DNA from: Nemertoderma westbladi | Taxonomy: Eukaryota; Xenacoelomorpha; Nemertodermatida; Nemertodermatidae | DNA: 64,000 nucleotides | Assembly (NCBI GenBank): GCA_032718475.1 | Contig: JAUCBJ010008428.1 | Span: 53,858 to 117,857, forward strand | Direction: 5' to 3' | Part shown: piece by piece, positions 1 to 10,353 of the stretch | How the letters are laid out: every line of letters begins with the position of its first letter | How positions within the stretch are numbered: the stretch's first letter is position 1 | Position numbers and translations under genes: made by a program | The notes under the pieces: model-generated | The model's database searches: none | Seen by the model: the letters and a program-made list of their open reading frames with translations, nothing else | Told to the model about the DNA's origin: nothing

Positions 1-2145
1 CCCCAATAGTTCCGTAGGCTACTGATCCCCAATAGTTCCGTACTCCTCCCCGATAGTTCCGTAGTCCTCCCCAATAGTTCCGTACTCCTCCCCAATAGTT
101 CCGTTGGCTACTGATCCCCAATAGTTCCGTACTCCTCCCCAATAGTTCCGTAGGCTACTGATCCCCAATAGTTCCGTACTCCTCCCCAATAGTTCCGTAC
201 TCCTCCCCAATAGTTCCGTACTCCTCCCCAATAGTTCCGTACTCCTCCCCAATAGTTCCGTACTCCTCCCAAATAGTTCCGTAGGCTACTGAACTCCATT
301 AGTTCCGTACTCCTCCCCAATAGTTCCGTAGGCTACTGATCCCCAATAGTTCCGTACTCCTCCCCAATAGTTCCGTACTCCTCCCCAATAGTTCCGTAGG
401 CTACTGATCCCCAATAGTTCCGTACTCTGCCCCAATAGTTCCACAGGCTACTGATCCCCAATAGTTCCGTACTCCTCCCCAATAGTTCCGTAGGCTACTG
501 ATCCCCAATAGTTCCGTACTCCTCCCCAATAGTTCTGTAGGCTACTGATCCCCAATAGTTCCGTACTCCTCCCCAATAGTTCCGTACTCCTCCCCAATAG
601 TTCCGTACTCCTCCCCAATAGTTCCGTACTCCTCCCCAATAGTTCCGTAGGCTACTGATCCCCAATAGTTCCGTACTCCTCCCCAATAGTTCCGTAGGCT
701 ACTGAACCCCAATAGTGCCGTACTCCTCCCCAATAGTTCCGTACTCCTCCCCAATAGTTCCGTACTCCTCCCCAATAGTTCCGTACTCCTCCCAAGTTCC
801 GTAGGCTACTGATCCCCAATAGTTCCGTACTCCTCCCCAATAGTTCCGTACTCCTCCCCAATAGTTCCGTAGGCTACTGATCCCCAATAGTTCCGTACTC
901 TGCCCCAATAGTTCCGTAGGCTACTGATCCCCAATAGTTCCGTAGGCTACTGATCCCCAATAGTTCCGTACTCCTCCCCAATAGTTCCGTAGGCTACTGA
1001 TCCCCAATAGTGCCGTACTCCTCCCCAATAGTTCCGTACTCCTCCCCAATAGTTCCGTACTCCTCCCCAATAGTTCCGTACTCCTCCCCAATAGTTCCGT
1101 AGGCTACTGATCCCCAATAGTTCCGTACTCCTCCCCAATAGTTCCGTACTCCTCCCCAATAGTTCCGTACTCCTCCCCAATAGTTCCGTACTCCTCCCCA
1201 ATAGTTCCGTACTCCTCCCCAATAGTTCCGTACTCCTCCCCAATAATTCCGTACTCCTCCCCAATAGTTCCGTTGGCTACTAATCCCCAATAGTTCCGTA
1301 CTCCTCCCCAATAGTTCCGTAGGCTACTGATCCCCAATAGTTCCGTACTCCTCCCCAATAGTTCCGTACTCCTCCCCAATAGTTCCTTACTCCTCCCCAA
1401 TAGTTCCGTAGGCTACTGATCCCTAATAGTTCCGTACTCCTCCCCAATAGTTCCGTACTCCTCCCCAATAGTTCCGTAATCCTCCCAAGTAGTTCCGTAG
1501 GCTACTGATCCCCAATAGTTCCGTACTCCTCCCCAATAGTTCCGTATTCCTCCCCAATAGTTCCGTAGGCTACTGATCCCCAATAGTTCCGTAGGCTACT
1601 GATCCCCAATAGTTCCGTAGGCTACTGATCCCCAATATTTCCGTAGGCTACTGATCCCCAATAGTTCCGTAGGCTACTGATCCCCAATAGTTCCGTAGGC
1701 TACATATCCCCAATAGTTCCGTACTCCTCCCCAATAGTTCCGTAGGCTACTGATCCCCAATAGTTCCGTACTCCTTCCCAATAGTTCCGTACTCCTCCCC
1801 AATAGTTCCGTACTCCTCCCCAATAGTTTCGTACTCCTCTCCAATAGTTCCGTACTCCTCCCCAGTTCCGTAGGCTACTGATCCCCAATAGTTCCGTACT
1901 CCTCCCCAATAGTTCCGTACTCCTCCCCAATAGTTCCGTAGGCTACTGATCCCCAATACTTCCGTACTCCTCCCCAATACTTCCGTACTCCTCCCCAATA
2001 GTTCCGTACTCCTCCCCAATAGTTCCGTACTCCTCCCCAATAGTTCCGTAGGCTACTGATCCCCAATAGTTCCGTACTCCTCCCCAATAGTTCCGTACTC
2101 TTCCCCAATAGTTCCGTAGGCTACTGATCCCCAATAGTTCCGTAC
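1..2145. repeat. Satellite 1: mixed 21-bp and 26-bp tandem repeat
   Basis: The block is built from a 14-bp core, CCCCAATAGTTCCG, followed by one of two spacers: TACTCCT (21-bp unit) or TAGGCTACTGAT (26-bp unit). Units alternate irregularly, often several short ones then one long one. Most copies are near-identical; a few carry point changes or short deletions (near 794, 1480, 1863). The array runs off the left edge, so its full length is unknown. It stops at 2145, where LTR sequence begins without a gap. Every long reading frame here is just the repeat read through, with no codon bias or conserved domain, so I call no gene. Confidence 0.97.
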
Positions 2146-2475
2146 TTTTAAACCACGGGATTCCGGCCAGTCACCGGATATTGGGAGTGGAGAAGGAGTA
2201 CTTTCTTAAATGCAGGATTGCGGTTGAGAAAAGGTTGCATTAGTTGGATATAATCGTTTAATGTAACTTTCCTACAGAGAATTGATTGATTGAGAATAAG
2301 TTGGGCTTCCCCAAACCAATATACACCAAATATTCACAATAATATATGACAATATAAATTCCTACAGTACATTATTTAATTACCCACTGTTCACTTTAGA
2401 TTTTAACCTAACTAATGTTCCCCAATTTCCCTCGGTCCTAGTCTCGGTACCGTGGTGTCGGTGTCGGTCGACCCT

Positions 2476-2859
2476 GTTGCGTGTCCGTCCCACCCTTCCC
2501 GAACCCCGAAGGGATCGGTCATCAGGAGAGCGGTATGGCTTGGCTAAGGGTCGGTCAAGTCGGTAGACCCGGTTGCGTGTCCGTCCCACCCTTCCCGAAC
2601 CCTGAAGGGATCGGTCATCAGGAGAGCGGTATGGCTTGGCTAAGGGTCGGTCAAGTCGGTAGACCCGGTTGCGTGTCCGTCCCACCCTTCCCGAACCCCG
2701 AAGGGATCGGTCATCGGGAAAGCGGTACGGCTTGGCTAGGGGTCTGTCGAGTCGGTGGACCCGTTTGCGTGTCCATCCCACCCTTCCCGAACCCCGAAGA
2801 GATCGGTCATCAGGAAAACGGTACGGCTTGGCTAGGGGTCCGTCGGTTCATCACAGGGA
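2476..2859. repeat. 96-bp tandem repeat in the LTR, four units
   Basis: Units start at 2476, 2572, 2668 and 2764, each opening with GTTGCGTGTCC or TTTGCGTGTCC. Because 96 is divisible by three, long frames run through on both strands, but they are repeat read-through, not genes. A partial diverged unit recurs at about 2976-3060. The other LTR has only three units. Confidence 0.92.
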
Positions 2860-2876
2860 CCCAACCACCTAAGCTT

Positions 2877-3350
2877 TCCAAATCCTTTTCAGGCTCGTAG
2901 TCGCTTCGGTAGCCAAGAAGCTGCTCCAAACAGTCGGTAGGCCAGTGGAGTCCGGTCCTTTGTCATTCGACCCAGTTGCGTGTCCGTCCCACCCTTCCCG
3001 AACCCCAAAGGGATCGGTCAAAAGGAAAGCGGTACGGCTTGGCAAGGGGTTTGTCAGCCCATCGTGAGTCCCAACTGTTGGTAGTTTTCTGAGTCCTTAT
3101 TCAGGCTCGTACTAACGCTGGTCGTGGAACCCACTCCAGGAAGGCAGTCCTCGTCAAACCCTTCTTCCGTTTAGTCAGTCGACCCATCGCGAGTCCCTGG
3201 CGTAGTCGGCAAGCTTTCCAAGTCCTTATTCAGGCTTGTAATAAATGCCAGTGACCAGGGACCGCTAAGGATCTGTCTGTCGGTTCCCGTCGCAAATCCC
3301 TGACACAAGCAGCAGACTTTCCGAGTCCTTATTCAGGTTCGTAATAACTG
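2877..3350 (-). repeat. Four copies of a 23-nt hairpin motif in the LTR
   Basis: The motif CGAGTCCTTATTCAGGCTCG, or close variants, occurs near 2880, 3089, 3218 and 3322. It can fold with CGAG pairing CTCG and CCT pairing AGG around a 4-5 nt loop, with one bulged base. Matching copies lie in the right LTR (near 11735, 11808, 11937, 12041) and inside two reading frames (6264-6291, 9983-10008). Confidence 0.75.
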
Positions 3351-3687
3351 CTGTTGGCCAGGGACCGCTAAGGGCAGTCCTTGTCCCTAGGCCTAGCAAG
3401 TTACCAAATCCACCTCTACAAGCCGCAAGAAGTTGGCTAGGCCTAATAGTATTCAGGTAAACCTGAGTACTGCTTAATTTTGCCTCCCACCCTTGGCCCT
3501 TAAATATCTGACATGAGTCCCGCACCCTGTAAGTCGCCCCAATATTCGCCCGTAAATCGCCCCCAGTCCATTGAATGTACCCAAATTCCATGTTCCCACA
3601 CCAAGTATTGATATTGGAATATTCATTTCAAATAAATCCGAAAAATATTCAACTCGCGTTAAGAAAAGTTGAAATACCGCGAACAGT

Positions 3688-3707
3688 CCCCCCCCCCCCC
3701 CCCCCCC
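3688..3707 (-). promoter_or_regulatory. Polypurine tract (20 G on the minus strand)
   Basis: A run of 20 C on the plus strand is poly-G in the element's sense. It is followed by AC and then TGTTCGCGG, taken as the LTR start. This is the expected place for a plus-strand primer tract. A pure G run may also be an expanded homopolymer, so its length may be inexact. Confidence 0.65.
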
Positions 3708-3875
3708 AATGACCTTCGTGAGGTCTATCGGTAGATCGAGTTTGCGTAGGTCATTTCCCATATAAAAAACCCAAATTTTAATATTGCATAGTCTTGATGA
3801 ATTTTTCCTAGAGTTAGTTTATGTAAATATAAAAATAAATGTTCGATATAAATGTCTCTGGAATATCCTGGTCCT

Positions 3876-5015
3876 CTATTTCTTACTCTGATACGCCTTT
3901 CTCCTCTTCGCCCGTCTACTCTCATCGATCGCCAGTGCTGGTAGGGGAGCATCAATGTCCATCGCAAGCATCGCTTCAGCTTGTCTCCTGGCGGCTCTTC
4001 CCTTTGATGGTAGCGGGATCATATCCGTCCATCTCTCCAACTCGGTAGTGCGTGCCTCTAGGAACCACTTTCCGTCACCGAATTCTTCCTTATAGGAGTA
4101 TAAACGCCTAAGGATCTCGAAGGGACCGAATAATCCGGCGCTTAATAATAGATCCACGTAATGGAATGGTAGCGTCACTGTCGTATGGAGGCATTCTGGG
4201 AACGAGAAGTATCCGCACGCCATTTCTTGCGCGATATTTCGAGCGCTTCTCCGCACTTTGGTCTTTACGTGGTTATTGGCGTAGGTTTCAAACATAACCA
4301 TATTTCCCATAGCTGTTACGTCCTTCGTAGGACACTTTATGTTACAACGGGGGCATGCGGAATGTCCACGGAAGCCGCATTCTGTGCAGATGTTGTAAAG
4401 GATAGGACAAGCCAAAACATCGTGGCCCGATGTTGCGCAATAGGGACAGTAAAGTATCCCGAGGAGCTGGAGGCACAAATCGGTAACCCGATTTCTCCTT
4501 CTGTGTGGGCACTGCTCCGAGCCGCAGTTTCCACACACCTCCAGTTGCATCTCCCAGCCGAAGATTATCGGAACCGGTACGCCGGCGTAATACTCCAGTC
4601 GTCGATCGCTTTTGGGGATACTCGCCGTGGCCGGTAACCCGCGGAAAGCTGGGCTTTGGCGCAGTATGTTCTCACTTCGATAACCTTCTTTATATCCTGC
4701 CGGTCGCATCCCGGGCGCCCGTTTCTGGCGGTGGATCCATTCGGTCTGTTCGGCGTACCATCGGGTAAGTCGCATAGGGTCTTGTGGAAAGGAGGGGGCC
4801 GTTGCCACAGCTGGTCGGCGAAGAGGTGCCGGGGCGTTCGCTGGAGGGAGTCCGAGGAGATCTACGGGAGTCGGCGCAACGCTGGGACCCTTAGCAACCT
4901 GTATCGCTGAACGGGTCCGTAGGGTGCTGGTACTCGGGATCTCCGAAGACCAGTCTTCTCCCCCCGGGAACGGATATGGAGACAACCTCTGACATATGTC
5001 GCCGAAGTCATTCAA
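3876..5015 (-). CDS. Frame C: unrecognised zinc-knuckle protein of the BEL-like element
   Basis: About 379 codons are open. The middle is cysteine-rich: a CxxC/CxH group, then CPYCATSGHDVLAC, an exact CX2CX4HX4C zinc knuckle, then CTECGFRGHSAC, a CX2CX4HX2C variant. Zinc knuckles of this type usually bind nucleic acid, as in retroelement nucleocapsids, so RNA binding is a reasonable inference. The N-terminal third is rich in proline and alanine; the C-terminus is basic. I recognise no polymerase, integrase or envelope feature and no membrane segment. The frame opens just after a TAA and overlaps the end of frame B by 8 nt in the +1 register, with no ATG at its start (first codon TTG). It may be made by +1 shifting from B, start at an internal ATG, or be one protein with B broken by an indel. 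Composition matches gag and protease rather than the AT-rich filler. Confidence 0.55.
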   Translation of the reverse strand: MNDFGDICQRLSPYPFPGGEDWSSEIPSTSTLRTRSAIQVAKGPSVAPTPVDLLGLPPANAPAPLRRPAVATAPSFPQDPMRLTRWYAEQTEWIHRQKRAPGMRPAGYKEGYRSENILRQSPAFRGLPATASIPKSDRRLEYYAGVPVPIIFGWEMQLEVCGNCGSEQCPHRRRNRVTDLCLQLLGILYCPYCATSGHDVLACPILYNICTECGFRGHSACPRCNIKCPTKDVTAMGNMVMFETYANNHVKTKVRRSARNIAQEMACGYFSFPECLHTTVTLPFHYVDLLLSAGLFGPFEILRRLYSYKEEFGDGKWFLEARTTELERWTDMIPLPSKGRAARRQAEAMLAMDIDAPLPALAIDESRRAKRRKAYQSKK

Positions 5016-5796
5016 CGCGAAGGTAGTTTACTAACTCCCTAGCGGGACTACCAGAGCCAAGTGGGGTGGATATGCCTGCTTCCGTCGCAGGTTCGGCCGA
5101 GGCAACCCGTTTGGCGGCCGGTTCGTACGCAACTTCCGGATCGAGTTGTCGCTTTGGGGTGGACAGTAGAACACCTTCCTGTAGCCATAATTCCTCCCCA
5201 TCCAAAGATATCAGTGGTTCCTCTGCACCGAGGAGATCAGCAATCGTAGGGATGTCGAACGGTCCATTCTCGTCCCAGGATGCGATGACGTGGAGCGTTT
5301 TCGTCTCTCCCGGTGGAATATTCTCTACCGCTTTGAACGCGTGGTCGATAACTTGATTCGACTCATAGTCGATAAAGGATCTAGGAACCGCCTTAATGAG
5401 ATTATCGAGAGTCTTACAGATGAACTTGGCAACTGTGTATGATTCCATTACGACGTAGATATAGTTCCGTCGGTCCGGGTTCTCCCATTTGTGGTGGATC
5501 GTCCACTTTCTTTCTACGTCCTTCCAACGACTCTCTCGCTCACTCTTTATCTCTATTTCCGGGTACCCACCATATATCTTATTATAATCCTGGAATTTCT
5601 GAGGTTTAAAGTCTATACCGCCGTTTAGCACCGCGAGGTAGCCGATACCGGATTTCGTCCGTCTCACCTCCCGGAGTCCACACATGATTTCAGTGGATCG
5701 TAACCAGGCTAACAGTGTTTGGGTATCAACGCAATGACTAATGGCGTTGAGATCTTCTCGACGGTTTCTTCCGAAAGGAGCGTTAGCGTAGTTGTT
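5008..5796 (-). CDS. Frame B: unrecognised protein of the BEL-like element
   Basis: The frame is open from 5796, just below an in-frame TGA at 5797-5799, to TGA at 5008. The first ATG gives 225 residues from 5685, but similar-looking coding sequence (starting NNYANAPFGRN) precedes it. Above the TGA the same register continues for about 16 codons and meets the end of frame A, so A and B may once have been continuous. The protein is mixed alpha/beta-like and charged, with an acidic middle and a Ser/Pro/Thr-rich C-terminus. I see no signal peptide, membrane segment or catalytic motif, and no family match comes to mind. It overlaps frame C by 8 nt. Function unknown. Confidence 0.45.
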   Translation of the reverse strand, partial: NNYANAPFGRNRREDLNAISHCVDTQTLLAWLRSTEIMCGLREVRRTKSGIGYLAVLNGGIDFKPQKFQDYNKIYGGYPEIEIKSERESRWKDVERKWTIHHKWENPDRRNYIYVVMESYTVAKFICKTLDNLIKAVPRSFIDYESNQVIDHAFKAVENIPPGETKTLHVIASWDENGPFDIPTIADLLGAEEPLISLDGEELWLQEGVLLSTPKRQLDPEVAYEPAAKRVASAEPATEAGISTPLGSGSPARELVNYLRVE

Positions 5797-5842
5797 TCAG
5801 ACGTCCGCCTTTATATCTGACCCAATTTTAATGACATCGAAA

Positions 5843-6499
5843 TCAAATAGGATCTGTTGGATCTCCGGTGGTAATAGCCAGATCGCTCCGGCTGTCTGCA
5901 CCTCCTGATTGGGTGTCGGGAATATTCGACATATCAACACCAGACCATCTAGGGTTCCGAGGACGATGACCAATGATCGACCGTATTCCTTCGTCCCATA
6001 CTTCTCCTGGTAGTCGTCTCGATTCTGGATAACTGATATACGTTCCTCTCGCAGCGTCGCTGTACACTCCGCTAGGTTTCCCCAGTGGGTGAGGTACGTA
6101 CGTACTCTTGTCGTCGACGAAACTTTGGCATCGCGCCAACGTAATCGCTTTCGAGGTGGGCGTCGCGTTTCCCTCGTTGTCGTATATCAAACATCGGGAT
6201 TTGTAGACGCTTTGCCGGAACGCATCCCAGAATGACAACTCCGCTCCTCCGGTTGCCTTTGCTTTCCGAGTTCTTTTCAGTCTCGTACTAGCATCGGACA
6301 ACCGGAGCTCTCGTAGATTACGGGAATCCGGTCCCTCTCGCCCGGAGAATTTAATGATTCGCACATTCTCGGATATCAGGGCATTCCATTCTGTATCAAA
6401 GTTAGGAGATCCAGGCTGTGGATATTCCAGTAAATCTAGTGTATTACGTAGTTCGCCGAGAATTTGGCGATTTGGGTCCATATTTTCCATTATGTCCAT
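5843..6499 (-). CDS. Frame A: unrecognised protein of the BEL-like element
   Basis: The frame encodes 218 residues from an ATG at 6499 that follows AT-rich non-coding DNA; a second Met lies three codons on. The middle has a basic stretch (SDASTRLKRTRKAKA), part of which is encoded by a copy of the hairpin motif that recurs in the LTRs. The C-terminus is rich in Asp, Ser, Gly and Thr. No known domain or membrane segment is visible. It stops at TGA 5843-5845, while the +1 register stays open into the B frame. Its position after the missing pol region is where some LTR elements carry an extra 3' gene, but it has no envelope features. Function unknown. Confidence 0.45.
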   Translation of the reverse strand: MDIMENMDPNRQILGELRNTLDLLEYPQPGSPNFDTEWNALISENVRIIKFSGREGPDSRNLRELRLSDASTRLKRTRKAKATGGAELSFWDAFRQSVYKSRCLIYDNEGNATPTSKAITLARCQSFVDDKSTYVPHPLGKPSGVYSDAARGTYISYPESRRLPGEVWDEGIRSIIGHRPRNPRWSGVDMSNIPDTQSGGADSRSDLAITTGDPTDPI

Positions 6500-6792
6500 T
6501 GCAAATTTAAGTAAGTTAATTATAAATCCAGAAAGTCTGATTCTATAGTGACTGCAGAATAATTCAGTTTATTTGTAATTCAGTTTATTAATTATTATTG
6601 CTATATAGGCATCTACCATCTTATTGCTACTATATTCAGTATTTACAGTTACTATAGCTATACAATTATATCCAACCAGTTTTTGACTTTTTATGTCCTC
6701 TTCTTTTTCCAATTCTTTTCCTTTCTACATTTTATACATTTTTTTGTCTTTTTTCATTTCTCATTTATTACTCGTTATATTTCATTATTTCT

Positions 6793-6905
6793 TTCCACAT
6801 TTCATCATTTATTTCCACATTTCATCATTTATTTCCACATTTCATCATTTATTTCCACATTTCATCATTATTTCCACATTTATTTCACATTTCATTTATT
6901 TCAAT
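6793..6905. repeat. 20-bp T-rich minisatellite
   Basis: The unit CATTTCATCATTTATTTCCA repeats about four times from 6798, then breaks into shorter variants. The phenylalanine-rich frames read through it are low-complexity artefacts. Confidence 0.85.
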
Positions 6906-7087
6906 TTCATCATTGGGGTCATAGCCCCCTGGCTATCATCATTTGTTATAAGCGCAGCACCAGGGTGCGCATCATTACATTTTCATCATCATACGCGTCA
7001 TCATTCAGTTTATAGTAGGGTTGTCTGTTTCTTTTCATCATTTCCAACTACATTCAATCATCTTCTTTTGGAAATTTTCGTTGTGGA

Positions 7088-7520
7088 AGGGTGTTACGTG
7101 GCAATCTGGGATCTACAGCTGGGCTAGTTACACCGCCTATGCCCCAAAGTGCATATGTAACGGACAATGAAGACGCTGGAAGTGAAGTCACGTGGAATGC
7201 ACCAGGGACCCACCAGAATAACACTACCAACAACATAAAGCTCAGCCGACAAAGTCATGTGGGATGGGGTTACGCAACATTCTGGGATCTACAGCTGGAC
7301 TAGTTACACCACCTACGCCCCAAAATCCACGCAACGGTCCCACCAGAATAACGCAACTGAGAAACATAAAACCTCTATCGACGAAGTCATGTGGATGCAC
7401 CATGGACCCACCAGAATAACGGGATAGAGGGGGTGTTGCGCGGCAATCCGGGATCTACAGCTGGACTAGTTACACCGCCTACGCCCCGAACTGTGCACGC
7501 AACGGACAATACAATACAAC
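7088..7520. repeat. Three diverged direct repeats of about 170 bp
   Basis: Each unit contains GGGATCTACAGCTGG followed by CTAGTTACACC and a GCC-CC stretch; the first motif starts at about 7108, 7284 and 7450. A second shared block (GACCCACCAGAATAACG) follows in each. Diverged units of 166-176 bp suggest an old tandem duplication inside the element. Confidence 0.8.
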
Positions 7521-7929
7521 ACAATGGATACAATGAATTCCACTTCAAATCTTTACCATTTCCAATAATCCAATGTAGTTGGTCCCGATGACCAAAATCA
7601 GGGTAAACAATACATAAACGACCCTGCATCAGTCGAAACATCTGCAGGGTGACGCTGGACTCCACATAACACACGAGGAAACACAAATACCATTGCGTGG
7701 TTACAGTTGGTTTAAGGGGGGTCCATTATTCATTGTCGGTAAATCACAGTTAAAGAGTTTGTCAACAGGATGAGAAGGGTTTAAACGGGTTTAGCATTGT
7801 CACCAATGTCTGCAGCAGGATCCGGAGTAGGGAACTTATCCCCTCTCGTAGAGTCACCACTGTCATTGCCTTCAAGAAGGCACAGCCTCTGGATAGGGCG
7901 TTGGTAGTGGCCCTTTGCCGTTCATATCG

Positions 7930-8160
7930 TCACAGTTCTCGCAAGTGCCACTGTTCTCGGCCGGTACACTGCTTTATTTCCAGGGCTCGGTTCGCTACGA
8001 ATGTGGTGTGTCGCCATGATGGTGAATGGAGGTCGGTCACCGAACAATAACCCACGGAGGTTGCGTTCTCTTTGATCTGGCATTTAGGGAGATATGTATA
8101 GGTGTCGGTAGTCTCCTCTTTGATGCCGCAGAGTGTCCATCCCATGATAGTGCGCTCTGC
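7930..8160 (-). pseudogene. Post-protease remnant, in frame after a TAA
   Basis: Directly after the TAA at 8161-8163 the same register reads AERTIMGWTLCG. This resembles the T-x-LGW-x-x-G segment that follows the protease in BEL/Pao polyproteins. The frame then runs about 70 codons with no recognisable polymerase motif and ends at TGA 7930-7932. It suggests the polyprotein once continued here, and that the TAA is either a nonsense change or a recoding site. Confidence 0.55.
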
Positions 8161-9294
8161 TTAAAAATCGTCGTCCGGCTTTACGGATCGGGCTACGTTT
8201 CCGGTTGGTATATGTAATTCCGGTGTGTCAAGTCCGATTAATAGGGTAATTCGGTTTACGTCCAACGGTGGGCATCGTAGATCTACATCTTCCCAGTCTA
8301 GCTGTATGAGGGGTGCAGATGATTGTTCAGATGATTGTCGGAACAGCACTCGGAGATCAGTGTGTACCAGAGCGTTCTTGATCGTCAGTTTGACCATCTC
8401 GTAACCCTTCCTATCCCCTTCCATCTTGAGTTGTACCTCCCTGGACTCCACTTCTCTATGGTCGGTGATAGTTTGTATGGGCCGCTTGCAAGGTTCGTAA
8501 TCTAGGCCTAGTTGTTCGAGGAAATCCCGGTCGATGATGGTTCCGTCCGACCCGTTGTCAAGGAACGCGAGTGTTGTTAAGGATTTCCCGACCCCTTGGA
8601 TTCTTACTCTGATCACTTTGGCGAAGACCATGTAACGGCGGTTTAGAAGATTGACCGTAGCTGATATACTGGTCACGTGTGATACATCGGTGGCGGTTTT
8701 AAATGGATTGGTTTCCCTCCGCTGAATCGTCCGGGTACCCTTAGAGACGTGATTCGTTTCTCCTTTCCATTTGGATTCAATCCGGAATGGTAGGGTGGTA
8801 AAATCGAAGTTCGCAGGGATGTGGAGGAGTGTGTGATGGCGTAGGTCATTACAGACCGCGCAGCATGATCTTTGGTCGCAATCATGGACGTAGTGACCTG
8901 TTCCGAGATACCAGAAGCATCCTCGGTGTTTCATGATTGCCTCGAAGCGTGGAATGAGTTCAGCAAACTGGAACTTTCTGCAGAATTCCACCTTGTGTTT
9001 CTCCCTGCTGAAGAGACATAGAAGGGAGGTTGTGGTGCCTTCCCTTTCGGGTGCCCAATTCGCTAGATAACACGCCCATTCCTCAGCTGATGTCGGTTCC
9101 TCGTAGTCCTCGTCGTCGGAATCCTCGGCCATGGTGATGGCCATCGTACTCATCAGAGGGGGACGGAATCTCGGTTTCGGAGTGGGTGCCCTGCTCCTAG
9201 AGTTGTTCTCTATTCCGTCTAACTTGGAGAGACTTTGTTTGGAGAACATCGAGTCATTCATGGCTTCGGAGATATCATCTAGGAATGCCGACAT
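8161..9294 (-). CDS. Zinc-finger region and DUF1758-type aspartic protease (BEL/Pao pro)
   Basis: The segment carries the BEL/Pao gag C-terminal zinc-finger region, then a retroviral-type aspartic protease that would cleave the polyprotein. The zinc region reads CFWYLGTGHYVHDC then CCAVCNDLRHHTLLH. The second cysteine usual in the first knuckle (CFxC) is tyrosine here, a probable defect. The protease active-site segment is AFLDNGSDGTII, in place of the common LD-S/T-GS pattern; the catalytic Asp is present. Asp/Glu-rich linker precedes the finger (near residue 60). The register continues unbroken upstream into gag as far as a TAA at 9445-9447, so the ATG at 9294 is just the first Met after that stop. 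It ends at TAA 8161-8163, and reverse transcriptase, which should follow, is missing. Confidence 0.75.
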   Translation of the reverse strand: MSAFLDDISEAMNDSMFSKQSLSKLDGIENNSRSRAPTPKPRFRPPLMSTMAITMAEDSDDEDYEEPTSAEEWACYLANWAPEREGTTTSLLCLFSREKHKVEFCRKFQFAELIPRFEAIMKHRGCFWYLGTGHYVHDCDQRSCCAVCNDLRHHTLLHIPANFDFTTLPFRIESKWKGETNHVSKGTRTIQRRETNPFKTATDVSHVTSISATVNLLNRRYMVFAKVIRVRIQGVGKSLTTLAFLDNGSDGTIIDRDFLEQLGLDYEPCKRPIQTITDHREVESREVQLKMEGDRKGYEMVKLTIKNALVHTDLRVLFRQSSEQSSAPLIQLDWEDVDLRCPPLDVNRITLLIGLDTPELHIPTGNVARSVKPDDDF

Positions 9295-10353
9295 TTCGAG
9301 GAAACTGGGATCCCGATCCGGGTGTCTGCATCGGAGATCTACGCATTTATATGCCCATTTGCTTTGCAGCCATCCGGGGAACTTTCGGGCAATCTGTCGG
9401 AGGTTTAAAATGTTGTTTACTTGTTCTTCCTTGTTTAATGGTTTTTAAGTGTAGTAGGCATCTTTCACAGAGTCCGAGAACTCTTGGATATTCTGTGGGT
9501 CCCCTAGGGATCCAGCGTCCTGTATCAGATTTTCGAGCATCTTATTAATTATAGTTCCGATGTTTCCGTACCTTTTATCTAGAGTTTTCCATGCGTCGTG
9601 GTATGCTTCGTGAGATCCTCCTTCGAAACATTTAATGATTCGACGTGGTTTGTCACCCAGGTATTGGGATAAATATACCAGTTTTTGTGCGTCGGTTATA
9701 TCTGTTGAACCGATCTGAGCGAAGAACCGTTTCTTAAATCCGAGGTAATTGATGGGGTCTCCCTCGAAGGTGCGGATCTCCATTTTGGGCATAGCCAGGC
9801 AGTTTTCCAAGGCTCGGATGATGCCGACGTCGTCTGAACTGGAATGACTAGGAGGATTATAATTACTAACACTCTCTCCCATGCACGATGGATCGATGAG
9901 AAGTGGAGTTTTAATGATGACGCGGTTACGGATTTTCGATGTGGATGTGAACGGATTGTTGGATCGAGGGGTGGCGTCCCGTTCCGAGTCCTTTTCAGGC
10001 TCGTACTGGGGAACGCTCGGTGCCGTGGGATTGGATGGGAAATAAGGTTCCTCATTCTTAAGCGTAACCGGTGGGGGGTGGAATACTGGTGCTTGTGCCG
10101 ATAACGTGGACCGTATGTTTGGCGGAAACTCAGGTTTCGGGGGTTCCGCAGCCGGTGGTGTAAATGACTTTTCTAACTCCGGGACCGGAATTGGTTCATA
10201 GTCCTGTTCTATACCCCTTTCCCAGTCCTCGTATAGTTGAAGGTCCCGTTCTATGAGTGCAGCTTCGTAGTCTGCGAGTTTAGCAATATCCGCGTTCTTC
10301 TTGTGAATAAGAATCGCTTGGGCCTTGGTGTTCCATTTATGCATTCTACGCAT
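9295..10353 (-). pseudogene. BEL/Pao gag (DUF1759-type) with an in-frame TAA
   Basis: From 10353 the frame encodes 302 residues. A coiled, charged N-terminus and a proline-rich linker lead into the capsid-like DUF1759 domain, recognisable by FEGDPINYLGFKKRF and LVYLSQYLGDKP. A TAA at 9445-9447 interrupts this domain. The same register continues to 9295 with the expected C-terminal part (KPLNKEEQVNNIL, then KFPGWLQSKW) and into the protease. The stop thus falls inside the domain rather than at a boundary, which favours a nonsense mutation over normal gag-pro recoding. The linker codons near 9983-10008 are a copy of the element's hairpin motif. The gene starts within the end of the preceding frame. 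Confidence 0.75.

Larger units (their letters stand above)
2146..3685 (-). repeat. 3' LTR of the BEL/Pao element (outer end truncated)
   Basis: This is the 3' LTR in the element's sense. On the minus strand it starts TGTTCGCGG at 3685, just after the poly-G tract. It matches the right LTR from 2146 to 3352; 3353-3685 has no counterpart there because satellite 2 replaces it. The outer 31 bp seen at 11050-11080 is missing. It contains four 96-bp tandem units and four copies of a short hairpin motif. Scattered substitutions and an indel near 2278 separate it from the other LTR, so the insertion is not very recent. Confidence 0.85.
6500..7929. other. AT-rich non-coding filler where pol would be expected
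   Basis: About 1.4 kb separates the protease remnant from frame A. Composition shifts sharply to AT-rich between about 6530 and 6900. I find no reverse transcriptase, RNase H or integrase motif on either strand. The region holds a 20-bp minisatellite and three 170-bp direct repeats, listed separately. It may be a deletion scar filled by other DNA, or a leader or promoter for frames A-C; nothing decides between these. Confidence 0.6.

Noticed and set aside
1-2145. Many overlapping 60-105 codon frames in satellite 1
   Set aside because: They read through the 21/26-bp units in every register and have no domain or codon signal.
2380-2900. 133- and 139-codon frames on both strands
   Set aside because: Products of the 96-bp LTR repeat, whose length is a multiple of three.
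4185-5356. Plus-strand frames of 84-150 codons
   Set aside because: Antisense shadows of frames B and C.
3876-6499. Envelope gene in frames A-C
   Set aside because: No signal peptide, membrane segment or cleavage motif; frame C has zinc knuckles instead.
6683-7127. Phe/Ser/His-rich frames (110 and 144 codons)
   Set aside because: Low-complexity read-through of the T-rich minisatellite, opposite to the element's coding strand.
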